A DNA stretch of 64,000 nt from Acholoe squamosa (GCA_949317995.1 OX439039.1:13755282-13819281), one strand, 5' to 3'; shown: positions 11,229 through 60,369, numbered from the stretch's first letter. A program made the numbers and translations. The notes: generated by a model not told the origin, from the letters alone.

Positions 11229-11262
11229 TGGCGTACTTGACAACCAGAATTTAATCGTTGAG
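11200..11262 (+). other. CEP19: Likely CEP19 noncoding first exon
   Basis: The sequence ends in a strong donor, GAG|GTAAGAG at 11262/11263, and a good acceptor (CTCTAATTCTTTCAG at 12567) lies 58 bp before the CEP19 ATG. A first exon here would give a 1.3-kb intron. It contains the motif TGGCGTACTTGACAACCAG, repeated almost exactly at 60404. The 5' end is a guess. Confidence 0.5.
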
Positions 11263-11463
11263 GTAAGAGAGTTTTTGTCCTATCTATAGACGATCAGACT
11301 GTCTAATATCATCGTAGCTAATGACCCTCGAAAGTAGAGACAGTGGCGCGCATTAAATGACCTGTCCTTTGTACTCGGGCACCAAAAATGTGTGTTTGGC
11401 TTCACTCTGTGTGGGCGATAACTGGGGTAGTTGCTGATGTTCTCCAAGGACCATGCAAACTAA

Positions 11464-11794
11464 GGGAGTGATAATTTTTTAACAACAGGGGGGGCTGGTG
11501 GGTTTGAGGGGGGGTCAGAAATTTTTTCAACCCCTTGACTGGGGGGGGGGTCAGAATTTTTCCAACACCTCTGATAGGGGGGGGGGGTCAAAATCATTTC
11601 ACCTGTTTTCAGTGGAAAACCCCGCGTGTTACTAGGGCCTAGGCTAAAAGGGGACGTTCACGCACGATTTTTGTCCCTTATAGGGGGGGGGAGTTGAAAA
11701 AATTTTACCCCCTTGATAGGGGGGTTGAAATTTTTTTCGTGCGTCCGCACACAAGCCCACCAGCCCCCCCTGTTCTTAAAAAATGATCACTCCC
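11464..11794. mobile_element. G-rich MITE, intact ends, TAA duplication
   Basis: Inverted ends GGGAGTGATAATTTTTTAAC and CTTAAAAAATGATCACTCCC surround poly-G/poly-C blocks and are flanked by TAA on both sides. Same family as 6740/10906 and the 60.8-62.5 kb cluster. It lies in the probable CEP19 intron 1. Confidence 0.75.
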
Positions 11795-12139
11795 TAACAA
11801 AAATGTAAAAATCGAGTGTTTTCAGCAGACATAGGTCCTGTATCTATCGGCACTGTCGTCAGTGTTGATCATACTATAAATTGGAGACTTTTATATATTG
11901 TAGGGAGTTAACAGTTTTTAACAAGAAGGCATTCTAATTTCTGACTTCATCTTCCTGGTCGGTTTTGGATTAAACCCCCCAAGTTTCTGATCGGTTAAAT
12001 TGGCCTTGTCTGCGTTATCCTTAATGTGCACCAGCATATGATGAGGCCAGCCTCAGCTGCCAGGGAGTCGAAGGAAAATATCCCATCATGACAATCTATA
12101 TAAGGCGCAGCTGGGAATTGTCACTTGATTGTGTCCACT

Positions 12140-12286
12140 GTAAAGGTGGCCACAGACGGGTCCGACTCGATCGGTATCTAAGGAGTACCCTCCCGATCTG
12201 ATCGGGAACATCAAACATGTTTGATATTGTCTGACTCGATCGGACATACTTGCAGACGTCCCCGATCCTCTGCGGTCGCCTTAAGA
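12140..12286. mobile_element. Small palindromic MITE
   Basis: TAAAGGTGGCCACAGACGGG at the left is mirrored imperfectly by the right end (GACGTCCCCGATCCTCTGCG, then GTCGCCTTA). The inner arms CGACTCGATCGG and GACTCGATCGGAC, with CAAACATGTTTG at the centre, make a hairpin. Noncoding, in the probable CEP19 intron. Confidence 0.5.
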
Positions 12287-12625
12287 CTTGCACTTTAGGA
12301 TATTTACCCTGCCTCTAGGAATAACACCCTGAGATTAGGCACATCATATAATCATAAGGTGCATCTGGTGCTTTATATCTTTGCATATAAGCCACACCTA
12401 ATACTTGATGTGTCATACTACTATAATCGCTATCGCTATGACACCCAGGTAGCTCATACAAATGCGGCCAACATATCAGGCCATCACATTGACATAGATC
12501 AAACGATGGTACAATATGTAAAGCTTCATCATTGCTTAAACTATCCAAACTGCTCTAATTCTTTCAGACCATGAGGCAGTAGAGAGGAGATTCCTGTTGG
12601 CCGTGCTGAGGGCTCCCGTGCAGTC

Positions 12626-13114
12626 ATGTCACAGATCACGTTAAAGCGGTGTGGGGTCCGCTTTGACCCACCCGCAGTGGTTATCACCTACAACACCAAG
12701 GGCAAGATGCATCGTCGCACCATGCCACTTCGCAACTTCAGCAAGCGGTCAGGGGTGTCACGCGTCGCAGAGGAGCTGAAGGCGAACTCGCGTCATAAAA
12801 AGTATCTGGAGCAACTACCTCTGACCCAGTTAGAGAAACTAATAACTCTGATACATGACAAGCTCAATGGCATGTCACTCGATGCCAGTCTGAGTAAGAA
12901 CAAGGGCCTGGATAGCATCGACCCAGACGAGGATCTGAACAAGGTGGATGAGGCAACCTTAAAGCGGAAAAAAGACATTATGGAGTCTACCTTTGCGAAA
13001 AATAAGAAAGAGATCGGAGATCCTGATTTCCAATATGACGTTGAGGTTGACTTTCAAGGCGGAGCCATTGAGTCATGTGACTGGGATTCTGACCAATCAG
13101 ATAACGAGTTCTGA
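12626..13114 (+). CDS. CEP19: Centrosomal protein of 19 kDa
   Basis: The protein has 162 residues; human CEP19 is about the same size. Matches run along the whole length: CGVRFDPPAVVITY at the start, MPLRNFSKRSGVSRVAEEL, HKKYLEQLPLTQLEKL, IDPDEDLNKVDE, and an acidic tail ending CDWDSDQSDNEF. CEP19 sits at mother-centriole appendages and the cilium base, where it is recruited by FOP and CEP350 and binds RABL2 to start intraflagellar transport. The coding region is one exon, as in vertebrates, and the acceptor at 12567 provides the exon start. The ATG follows GTCATGTCACAG. POLR3C lies divergently on its left and NALCN convergently on its right. Confidence 0.95.
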   Translation: MSQITLKRCGVRFDPPAVVITYNTKGKMHRRTMPLRNFSKRSGVSRVAEELKANSRHKKYLEQLPLTQLEKLITLIHDKLNGMSLDASLSKNKGLDSIDPDEDLNKVDEATLKRKKDIMESTFAKNKKEIGDPDFQYDVEVDFQGGAIESCDWDSDQSDNEF

Positions 13115-14130
13115 GCATCAGAAAAACGTGTACAGTAGCTCATCAAACAGAACTTTTCTTACAGCAGTCATATTGATATAGTGGTACCAGTTCTATTGGT
13201 GAAATATCATTAACATCGACTTTTTTCAGTCTAATAGTTAGGTTTAGAATGTGATCAGGAGTCACAGGTCTGTGTATGTGTAATATTCTGATAAGATACA
13301 CCAAATTAGTTGTAGCATCAGGGAGACCTGAACTGGCTCGATCCAATCTGATAAACCAGACAGTTTGCGACTCAACGCAACTGTTCAACTACCATAGTAT
13401 CTCATGTCACTGTATATACTACAGCTTATATGTGAATCTAAGGCTTATTGGACTTTCCAGGCGCCTTATATGCATGTTATTATGGTAATTCTATTAAATC
13501 TACTTTCAGGCCCGAGCGAATGGTGTACATGTATGTTTAGTCAGAATTTCAGGTATTTATTTGAACATAAATGAATGAACGCAAAACATGTGATAATGTA
13601 ATCAGTGAAAGTGAAATATGTTAACTGCTTGATGGGATTCGAAATTAGAGGGTTCGATAATATCTCGCTGGTCCATCGTGTTGAACTTTCGAAAGTGTAT
13701 TCATGATGTATATTGAGTTACTCACCGATTTATTGATTCATCATGCCGATCAAAACCAATAGAGCATCAGCGCACTTTGCTCCCCTTAACAATGAGGACG
13801 CATTACAGTACTGGTATTGTAAATAATGGTGTATAGTGGTTTATGAGTTGAAAGCAGGGTTAGTGTATCATTATGTAATATACGGTTTACAATTTAGTTC
13901 ATTGCACGGTATAATTGCACGGATTGTGAGAGTTTCCCCATATAACGATAAGGTGCTACGTGTATAAGTTATTAAGCACCAATACAGGTTCTATGGCGGG
14001 TGGAACCAGGATTGAATATCAAACATGTGTATAGAAAAAGGCAGGGAGTGATTCCATTGTAGGTCCCTTATCCTAGATATTGGTGATGCACATAATTATA
14101 GACCGATTGCTATCGCACAAACTAACACAC
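13115..14130. other. CEP19 3' flank, no gene seen
   Basis: This AT-rich stretch contains a short GCGCCTTATA-family fragment near 13440-13490 and no recognisable ORF. It should include the CEP19 3' UTR, but I could not fix a poly(A) site. Confidence 0.5.
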
Positions 14131-14132
14131 TT

Positions 14133-14398
14133 TTAAAACCATTTAAGGGCTGCATGATGACCGAATGTTAATGCTCTTGTGTTGCCATGATGCGATGCTG
14201 CTGAGCTACTCGCCGGCACTGCATTTGTGCATCATGCCGACCCTCGGGATATTAGCCAACCGAGATGATCGACGTGATGCATTCATGTACCCTTGATAAG
14301 TTGTACAAATCCCAGGGGTGCATCTGTGCATTTTGACAACAGATCGGCAAAATGCATTCATGCACTATGCGGCCCTTAAAAGGGTTAAAGATATAAAT
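14133..14398. mobile_element. TTAA-flanked MITE, piggyBac-like ends
   Basis: The left end TTAAAACCATTTAAGGGCTG and the right end CGGCCCTTAAAAGGGTTAA are inverted repeats with TTAA at both edges. The interior has the hairpin-forming motifs GCATGATG, GCATTTGTGCATCATGCCGA and GCATTCATGCAC seen in many other places in the window. TTAA targets and CCCTTT-type ends suggest piggyBac-related MITEs. Noncoding. Confidence 0.65.
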
Positions 14399-14404
14399 GT
14401 GCCA

Positions 14405-15735
14405 TCATCATATATTGTGTACCATAGAACATGTAGTGACTGGAATGTCGACATTGCTGTACACTGTGTGTATTGTGTACCATAGAACATGTAGTGACTG
14501 GAATGTCGACATTGCTGTACACTGTGTACCATAGAACATGTAGTGACTGGAATGTCGACATTGCTGTACACTGTGTGTATTGTGTACCATAGAACATGTA
14601 GTGACTGGAATGTCGACATTGCTGTACACTGTGTGTATTGTGTACCATAGAACATGTAGTGACTGGAATGTCGACATTGCTGTACACTGTGTACCGTAGA
14701 ACATGTAGTGACTGGAATGTCGACATTGCTGTACACTGTGTACCATAGAACATGTAGTGACTGGAATGTCGACATTGCAGTACACTGTGTGTATTTTGTA
14801 CCATAGAACATGTAGTGACTGGAATGTCGACATTGCTGTACACTGTGGGTATTGTGTACCATAGAACATGTAGTGACTGGAATGTCGACATTGCTGTACA
14901 CTGTGTGTATTTTGTACCATAGAACATGTAGTGACTGGAATGTCGACATTGCTGTACACTGTGTGTATTTTGTACCATAGAACATGTAGTGACTGGAATG
15001 TCGACATTGCTGTACACTGTGTACCATAGAACATGTAGTGACTGGAATGTCGACATTGCTGTACACTGTGTGTATTTTGTACCATAGAACATGTAGTGAC
15101 TGGAATGTCGACATTGCTGTACACTGTGTACCATAGAACATGTAGTGACTGGAATGTCGACATTGCTGTACACTGTGTACCATAGAACATGTAGTGACTG
15201 GAATGTCGACATTGCAGTACACTGTGTGTATTTTGTACCATAGAACATGTAGTGACTGGAATGTCGACATTGCTGTACACTGTGTATTGTGCACCATAGA
15301 ACATGTAGTGACTGGAATGTCGACATTGCTGTACACTGTGTATTGTGTACCATAGAACATGTAGTGACTGGAATGTCGACATTGCTGTACACTGTGTGTA
15401 TTGTGTACCATAGAACATGTAGTGACTGGAATGTCGACATTGCTGTACACTGTGTGTATTGTGTACCATAGAACACTGGAATGTCGACATTGCTGTACAC
15501 TGTGTATTGTGTACCATAGAACATGTAGTGACCGGAATGTCGACATTGCAGTACACTGTGTGTATTGTGTACCATAGAACATGTAGTGACTGGAATGTCG
15601 ACATTGCAGTACACTGTGTGTATTGTGTACCATAGAACATGTAGTGACTGGAATGTCGACATTGCAGTACACTGTGTATTGTGTACCATAGAACATGTAG
15701 TGACTGGAATGTCGACATTGCAGTACATTGTGTAT
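14405..15735. repeat. Minisatellite, 24 units of 48, 56 or 58 bp
   Basis: The unit core ACCATAGAACATGTAGTGAC, TGGAATGTCGACATTGC, TGTACACTGTGT occurs 24 times with almost no base changes. Units vary in length by gain or loss of a GTATTGTGT block. Each has the 12-bp palindrome AATGTCGACATT. Because no unit has a stop in any minus-strand frame, all three minus frames stay open for over 430 codons; this is an artefact of the repeat, not a gene. High identity implies recent expansion or ongoing homogenisation. Confidence 0.95.
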
Positions 15736-15739
15736 ATAA

Positions 15740-17060
15740 ATATAACAGTAGAGTTTACACCAGAGAACAGGGGAGTTTGAAGATATTACGCAGTAGTTTT
15801 CTTAATTTTACAACATAATACCGTTCATTTTTGAATGATATCATCATATAGAGACCATACAGTTCCGAGATACGTTGGTGACCGTAAAGCCGAAAGCAGA
15901 CTGGCCCAACTCTATTGGTATTCAGGGATTCAATATATCGGAGAGGAAACATCCAATCTACCACTAAGAGACTGATTTAAATGTGACGGAGGCATTTGTC
16001 CCCTCTTTAACTACTGTTGCTTATTTTGCATAAAAATGGGGATGCGCCATCTCTTTTGTGCCGTGCCGCCTCTTTTTTTACAAATTCTGGATCTGCAAGT
16101 GCATTGGATCTAAGATTCTCTGCAGTTGTCCTGACTATTTTTGTCTAGTCTGCTTAAGAGGTTAGAAGCAGTCAATATGGACAAGTAGTCAATATGTTAA
16201 AAACTTAAGTTAAATTGATTTGTATGTACAGGGTAGGATTTTATACTCACAATGCCAAAAGTAGGTGGAAGATTTAGCTTCCAGATGTAACATATCCTTT
16301 GCCTTTTGTGGTGAAATAAATATTTAGAGGTAATCTGCTTTAGTTGTTATATTATCCATCCCTTGATTTTTTTAGACTGAAAATAAGAAAGTCTCAACAT
16401 ATACTCTAATCCCGTAGTGCTATCCCGGATCATTCATGTAGCTGCTCCATGGGCTTGATACAATCTCTATAGGGCGCCTTTGTGACATGATTTGGACCAG
16501 TTTCAATGAGTTTAGTACTATACAGAATTCAATGTATATAACCCTCGCCTATAAGACCCACCCCTAACTTAATGTGCTTCTGATAAGTGTACCAGACGTG
16601 TATCCTCACATATAAGCCCACCTTATACACGTGGTATTGGAGTATTTTGCGCCATGAGCAGTGATACATAGTCTATTATAGGAAACATATTAGAACAACT
16701 TTAACATATCGGTGTTCTCAGTACCCCCCCCCCTCCCTCCAATATCCATCCACCTGGGTAAATCTTATTCATCAAGATTCAGTTTGTCACTTATATGAGC
16801 GGGGGGGGGGGGCTTGGGAAGTCTTGTAGGTATGAAATATAAATGACCCAAAGCCACATTCTTTTGTATAACATGTTTTATTTATTAACAAGCTCCGACA
16901 ACATTTGGCATACACATAAATATATGATCCGCAGTCTCAAGGTGATTTCTCGTAACAGTGCCTACCTTCTTCTCGATAACAGTTTGATCCCTTACCCTAC
17001 ATAATCCACGGTGTGCACACACCCTACTCTCTAAGGCTCAAGGTTTGTCCACAATAACTG
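15740..17060. other. Intergenic stretch with repeat fragments
   Basis: No gene is seen. Near 16530-16640 there are fragments of the GCGCCTTATA/ATAAGCC repeat family, and at 16725-16810 there are poly-C and poly-G tracts. The ORFs here are short and have no recognisable motifs. Confidence 0.5.
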
Positions 17061-17064
17061 CTGT

Positions 17065-17287
17065 TTAACCCTTTGAAGGCCTCATGTCTTTTTGTAGTCA
17101 TGTTGCATGAATGCAGCCCTGGCAAGCACAACTCGCCAGCGCTGCATTCGCGCATTACGCCAACCCTACACTGTTCATATACAAGGGTCGGCACGATGCA
17201 CCCATGCAGCACCGGTGAGTAGACTCTCCATTGCTACATCATGGCGGTAAATAGTCATGAACTGTATAGTAGACCACAAAGGGTTAA
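17065..17287. mobile_element. TTAA-flanked MITE, second well-bounded copy
   Basis: It begins TTAACCCTTTGAAGGC and ends CCACAAAGGGTTAA. The interior carries GCATGAATGCAGCCCTGGC and CTCGCCAGCGCTGCATTCG, the same hairpin motifs as 14133-14398. Partial relatives occur near 17700, 26000-26110, 28140-28330, 37690, 38140-38270, 51120-51250, 53430, 54690-54830 and 56100-56160. Confidence 0.7.
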
Positions 17288-17289
17288 CT

Positions 17290-20200
17290 GATAATACCTA
17301 GTGTCAATAGTGCCCGGTGAAACTTCTGTAGCAGTGGGAACGAGGTAACACCCGCTAACGTCAGTTTGGTACGAATACAGCCGGGCCCCGACACTACTCA
17401 CTTTCATATTTACACAGGCCCTGGGCAGGTACACACAATAGTACAAAGACCAACATTAGCCCTGCTAACCCTCTTGGGACGTATAATGCATTAATGTAAT
17501 GTCAATTGAAGTTATGTGTAAGCCACAGCTTTGATACAGACCATTTCTGAAGTCTGAGTCTACTGGGGCTTATACTAAGTTGTAGAGACTCCAGGATGCG
17601 GCTTATACGCAGGGCATTACACTATATAGATTATAACAAGGAATGCCAATCTTTTCAAACCGAAAGTACAGCTTATAGCTTTGCCCAAAGTTGTGGGTGC
17701 GGTCTATAAATCGCCAGCACTTCATGGGTGTATCATGACCACCGTCATGATGCAATAATGCCCTATCGGTACTGAAAGGGTTAAGCCTTGCTGGCTGTGG
17801 TCTACAGACACACATATACCACGTTGTATATCCACCAAGCCTGCACCGTCCACTGTATGCTACAAATTAAAGTATATGCAAAGTAAATGCAACTCCATCT
17901 ATTAATGCAATGTCCCTCCCAGATGAAAACTTTGCCCCCTGTTCATATATATAGTCATAATGTGAACATGTCACCTCTCTACAACCTACACCATTTTCCT
18001 TGACGGTATCCTAAAGGTGAAAAAAATCTAAAGTTTGATGAATTCATGACTGAGAGCGAAAAAAAGAGTACGAAAATAAAAACATTAGCCATGTTATGGA
18101 AAGAAAGTTTTATCCTTTAACTTTGCCAGGCACTTGCAGCAAAGAGTGCTACCTTAGGGGCCATGCCTCATCTGCAGGACTTGTACTTTACCGTCCTTGG
18201 TTATATATTTGTACTGGTTCCATTTATAATACACATACTACCGGGTATGTAGCATCCTCATGAGCTATGTCCCTAATCTAATATAAGTTATAATTTTGGA
18301 GATATCACACATTTAAAATAGCCCTACTCTGATCTGACAAAAATATAATCTGGCAATCGAGTGAACACATGGTGAGGCAACTTTATCATATGGAAGTTAA
18401 CAAGTCTAGAATCATTTGACGTTCATGCCTGCCTAGTATTGCGGTCCCAAATGCACTGCGCGACATTAGCTTCAAATACATTATGTTTGCCACATGACGG
18501 CTAAAAATGGTTACACTACTTAGAGATGCAAATTCTACCCAAAATTAATGTATCTCAAATATTTATGTACATTTTTATAAAGTGGACCAAACTGTATTCA
18601 CTGCCCGCATTTTAAAATATTGTTAGCCGACCTTATGTTTTTTTTTTGTTGCTATATCCTGGACTGGCTATTACTAGGCCTCAAATATAGTCCCCTACTG
18701 TAGGGTGGCTTCTGTTGTTCTGTTAAGACGCCCAACTGAGTAAATTTGTGGATAAGGTGAGGTGTGGAACTCTACAGTTTTCATTCCAACCCAGTACCTT
18801 AAATGCTGACTTCTCTCCCTTGTCTTTATACATATCCAATACATTACACCTCATAAATGCTTTTTCCCTCATGAATGCTGACAAAATAGCTCCATTCTTG
18901 TATGGCTATATCCCCAAAACACCACCTCTTCACAACAGTTTATGCGTCACTAATTTGTAACATTTATGAATATACCTATATTAAATAAGAATAATGTGTA
19001 TTTTTTGTGACATTACAATATAAATAAATTGCCAGATGTATTATAACATGGATTTTACATACGTAGACACGCAATGAACTAGATATGTACAGAGCAATGA
19101 AATAAATAAATAAATAATGAAATGAATAAATAAATTAATGAAATACACCTTCAACAATATTTGGCCTTCTTTGGTCACTATCTGAAAACAGAAAGTTAGA
19201 TTATATTTTCACCTGTAAGATTTAGCATGATCATAAATGTGATTTTCAATAATACATTTGATACAAACATCAAAGTAAATAGTTTTCTTTAAGGAGGTCC
19301 AAGTTGGGGCTCACAGTAAGTACTGATACAATGGTCTCAAAATAAAACATATTTTAATGTACCCCTTTTCTTTACTCAGCAAACTACAATGTGTCTATAT
19401 CATGTAAATACTCTGAGTCAACAGTAAATAAGACACTAGACTGACCTAATGATTATATATCATGCAGTCCCTATTCTAACAGATGACTAGTGAACACCAA
19501 TGAGTAAGGAAAAGACTTCTCAAAACTAACTACATTAGCAATCCTAGTTTTGAGTGTTCATTAAGTTAACCCATTTAGTTCCGCATAGTGTGCTTTAATG
19601 CATTATATCCTATAGTTGTCATTACTTTGGCGCTTGTGTGATCAATTTCCAAGGTTGTAGCTCATAACCCCAGAGTTATTTGAGTGCAAATTTTGTGCAG
19701 CAAGTCTAGCAATGCTTTTCATATTTCCATGTGTCTGGGGAAATCAAATCATTTTGCTAGACATTTGGAATGCCCAGCTTAGCTTCAGAATCATTTGAGA
19801 TATACAGCAATATCAGGAATGTATTGGCAGTAGTTCAGCTTTCAAACCCCAGGTGGTAGCACCATACAGAAACACATTAGTTTATGTTGACCACCTCCTT
19901 GATAAGGTTAGCAATACTCAACTAATGTTCTTGTAGTGCCGCTAAGGTTGGCGTCCTAGGTGTCTAACAAAGTGATCTGGGTTTCCTAAACATGTGGCAA
20001 TCCAAAACACATGCTAGATTTACTGCACTGAATTGGTACTCAAATTGGGCTCATGGGCTATATGCACCATAAATGGGTATAATGCATTTTTGGCACTATG
20101 CAACATGTAAGGGGTTAAACGGAATGTCACATACTAGTGCATTTCTATTTTTCACAAAAGTGGCAAGACATAAAATACAAAAATTTAAAAGTCAAGATGA

Positions 20201-20900
20201 CTTTCTCGGCAGATAAACTAAAATCAGTTTCATCGCAATGGAGAGGCATTCTTCCTACGATCCAAAATAAACTCTTATTATCCATAGGAGAATTGACCCT
20301 CAACCAAGGAGAATTTTGGGTGAAATAAGTGGCCTTCTAAAGATATCAAATCACAACTTCTTCTTTGTATACTGTATACTGAGGACTAATCCACCAGAGG
20401 TGTCATTTGGCTGTTGGTCCAACCTCTGAAAATTTTAAGGCCCTTGAACACTTCATAAGTGAAAGTGTTTCTCAATATAGAAAACTGCACAAAATTTTGA
20501 ATTTGAGAGGCCTCTGAAAAAGATGGACCTCTGAAGGTCCGACATCTCTGAGATTCCACCAAGCTTTAACACGGATAAAACTAGCCAATGCCGAAAGAAA
20601 AAGGTTAATTTCGGTGTAGCTGAAATCTCCATAATATACAGGTGATAAACTTATCACTGACATTAAGACCGCGGTGCTTGACTTGAATAGTGCACTGCTC
20701 TACAAATCCACATTTTTTTTTTCTCTCAAGGACCAAAGTTCAGATATTAAACAAGTGCAAACACAATGACGACTACCTCATGTGAATCACTTGGTGCCTG
20801 CATCTACAATATGAAAGATAAAACATGCCTAGATAATCTACTGATAAATCAACTACTGCTATAGTAATGAACTCATAAAGGGCGATATGCATGTAAACCA
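17290..20900. other. Intergenic, no gene seen
   Basis: AT-rich DNA with only short unrecognised ORFs. It holds a partial TTAA-MITE at about 17690-17785, an ATAA-rich simple repeat at 19100-19145, and GCGCCTTATA-family fragments around 17560-17620. Confidence 0.5.
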
Positions 20901-20907
20901 CTATTTA

Positions 20908-21250
20908 TCATACCTGCAAACTCAAGGCGAGAAAAAAAAACTGAGCCTGCAAAACCCACCGTTTTTTCTTTGAAAACGAGGCAGGAGAACGTGAATATAG
21001 AGGGGTCTGGGGGGTGTCCCCCCAGGGGCCCAAGAAATTTTGTAAATCTAGAGGCCAAATATATGTATTCAGTTGGTTTTTGAAGATATTTGTTACCCTG
21101 AATTTAGAATTTTACTAAGAGCTCCCTCCCCCCCCCCTATATAAATGTTAAAATGAGATCTCATTGGATCTGGATGAATCACAAGATCGACCATGGTGGA
21201 TCTTAAAAAAACTGATAAAACTGAAACAACTGAGGAGTTTGCAGGTATGA
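20908..21250. mobile_element. MITE with 17-bp perfect inverted termini
   Basis: ATCATACCTGCAAACTC at the left and its exact inverse GAGTTTGCAGGTATGAT at the right bound about 343 bp. The interior (CCAGGGGC, AAGAAATT, AGGCCAAATATAT, TCTCATTGGATCTGGATGAA) matches the element at about 37205-37585 throughout. The short ORF overlapping its right side is not a gene. Confidence 0.8.
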
Positions 21251-21254
21251 TTTA

Positions 21255-22650
21255 TACCAGTAAGTGCCACAATCTTCTATTAAACCTGTGTGGGGACAAG
21301 GAGGCAAGGCCGGATGAATTTTGTTATCACAGTGAGTGTGAAGTGAAGAAGTTAACTCGCATTTACCTGGAAGGTATTTTGCTAAGTGAGACCTCGATTG
21401 TAGTTTTTCTGAAAGAATGCCCAATGGATACACACGCCAGACAAGTTTTGAAATTAGAAAGCTAGAGGCAAATCATTATTCAACTTTCATTTTTGTGATT
21501 ATTGCCTCATTAGTATGTACATTTCACATAACCGCTTGCACCGGTTACCCGAACACCCTAAAAAATCTCTCAACTACATATGGCCCTCTATGTCTTCATT
21601 GCAGACGAGCAGTCACAAATTTTGACTGTGAAAAACAAATTAGGAGTAGATTAAGAAAAAAAAAGATATCAGTATTTAATGACCTTTATGAGCGTCATGC
21701 CCTTGGCATCATCTGCGCATGTTATGCGAGTGCCGTGCGCCTGAAAAGGTTAATTAGGTTGGGTTAATAAGTATAACATATTATTACAAAGCTTTTTACC
21801 TCCACCAAAGAAATGTGTGTTTCGGGTTATCTTAACTTGATAATAAGGACTGATACTACATGTGTTTAGCAAATTTTGAGGATTGGATTTTGAGTCTTTT
21901 AAGTGGTTAATGAATCAATGCTGTGAGTCGCGAGTCATTGTTGCCGAGGAAAAAAGGGTAAACATTTGATCTCTAAACTAGGTTTTCATACAATGTAATC
22001 TGAAACACAGCTTTTCATTGGGCATATATCTTAAAGAGTGTTAGGAGAGGTTTGGACAAGACATCAACCAATACTACGGTATATAAAATTCTACATTAGG
22101 CCAGTTAATGTTGAGTACATGGATATATATCTTGAGTGAGAGGTACAAGGAGCCAGCTCCAATGCAACCACCCCATCTCATAAAATATTAATGATTAAAT
22201 GCACCACAGGACTAATATGTGGGGTTCATATAAGTAGAAACTTGGAGATTTGATTATATACAGACAGTATAGTACATAGGCGGAAGGGTAGAGATCAGGC
22301 TTTAGGTGTTTGATACATGATTCTGTTTGATACCATGTTTCTGATAGTAAATGGCTTGACGCGAGGCACACAGTTTTGGGTAGGACTATACTAACTTTAT
22401 CACACCTAGCCACACACGATACCACTGAGTACTGATATCGAACACAAATCTATAACCAGAATTCAGCACGAAGAGACAATTTCTGACTGCCCCAATGTAA
22501 GATGCTACACATTGATTATGTTTAATAAAAGCAGACCATGGAGGTATACCGGTAATAAGCCACTGTTAGAATCATAACTACGGTAGTAGACTACAACACC
22601 CCATGGCCAAAAGCCACATCATAGCTTTAGCCTGACATGACAGCCCTCAT
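21255..22650. other. Intergenic, NALCN 3' flank
   Basis: No gene recognised. The ORFs at about 21417-21767 have no known domain and no codon pattern that stands out. This sequence lies 3' of the NALCN stop, but I could not place its poly(A) signal with confidence. Confidence 0.45.
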
Positions 22651-22967
22651 GACAGTAGTGTAAGGCGCTCTCAGAGTCAGTGATAGAGGGCGGAGAAAAG
22701 AATATGGCAGCATTTTATAGGCTAGGCTTCAGGAAGGCATTATAGACCTCATGGCTGCTTTACAAATCGCTCACAAAGTCAGAGCGAGAAGAGCTCATGG
22801 GGACAATATATTATGACTTATCATATCAAGACATTATAAGCCGTTTTCAGAGTCAGAAATATGTGGACTAGACGAACACATGGCGGCATAATAAGTCGTT
22901 TTCAGAATCAGAGATATAATATGACTAGAATAGCCCATGGCAGCATAATAAGCTTTGTAGCAGCATA

Positions 22968-59589
<36,622 letters not shown>

Positions 59590-59602
59590 TTTGATGTTGA
59601 GG

Positions 59603-59683
59603 TTACTTAACGACACTCGAGGCACTCAGGATGATGACTGGTGGGTACAGGATGATGCAGGCTTGTACAGCCACCAACCTCAT
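59603..59683 (-). CDS. Upstream ORF in NALCN 5' leader (27 codons)
   Basis: The first bases after the leader acceptor are CATGAGG, opening a 26-residue reading frame (MRLVAVQACIILYPPVIILS and onward) that stops 14 bp before the NALCN ATG. It is strikingly hydrophobic. An ORF this close could reduce ribosome arrival at the main start. Translation is inferred. Confidence 0.4.
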   Translation of the reverse strand: MRLVAVQACIILYPPVIILSASSVVK

Positions 59684-60369
59684 GCTGGAAAAGATTTAAT
59701 TTTTTTTTATTGTTATTAATTAAAAAATATTATTGATTGACAGAAAATGTTCAAATAATTATAAATACACTTTTATAAAATTGGAGCTAAATTAATGAGA
59801 TCTGAAACTGGATGGTGATGGCAGTAAGAATGAGACACTAATAATACTATTACATTCACCTTAAGATTTCAAGGTGCATGCAGAAAGGACCCTCAGACTC
59901 AGCCCCCCCCCCCTGCCCTCCACCAGCTCACAATAAATGACTCGGCCCTGACTCGGGCCTGAGCCAAGGTTATTACCGGTAGGTTGCTTGACTGTTTATT
60001 TCTAACGCTCTCTCAGTCTCTGAGACTGTGTCTGTCATAGTGTCAAGTGACAGTATCATTTGTCGATTTGACATTTCTGTAATTCTGAGCTGCTCTGAGA
60101 AGCTCAACAGCTTGCACCAAATCAGTGCCTGCTGCCTGGTTTTCCATGTAAATAAAAGAGCTGATATGTTACAGTACCTTCATACTTTCACGTTACGTTG
60201 ATATGGGCATCCATATTAACCGTAACACCCGCGTTTTCGTGTTAAATCAAATGGATGAAAATAAACAGCGTCTTGGTCATCTTCCTAGAAGCTGAGGTCA
60301 CGGGGGTCAAGGCCAGGAAAAATGTGCGCTGCCATCTGGTGGCAAAATGTGGAACGACGCGCACCATGC

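Noticed and set aside
14365-15728. Three overlapping minus-strand ORFs of 436-447 codons
   Set aside because: They are three frames of one minisatellite with no stop codons in the unit. Frames interchange as unit lengths change; there is no domain and no start context.
14405-15735. CRISPR array
   Set aside because: Units are directly adjacent with no unique spacers, and the genome is animal. It is a minisatellite.
16720-16815. Possible tRNA or small RNA gene around the poly-C/poly-G tracts
   Set aside because: No cloverleaf, A box or B box could be traced; the tracts look like MITE interior or slippage.
21193-21767. Plus-strand ORFs of 90 and 116 codons
   Set aside because: The first overlaps a MITE end and neither has homology or motif that I recognise.
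59590-59625. Longer NALCN N-terminus starting at 59625
   Set aside because: That start codon is GTG, and the ATG at 59589 aligns exactly with the human N-terminus.
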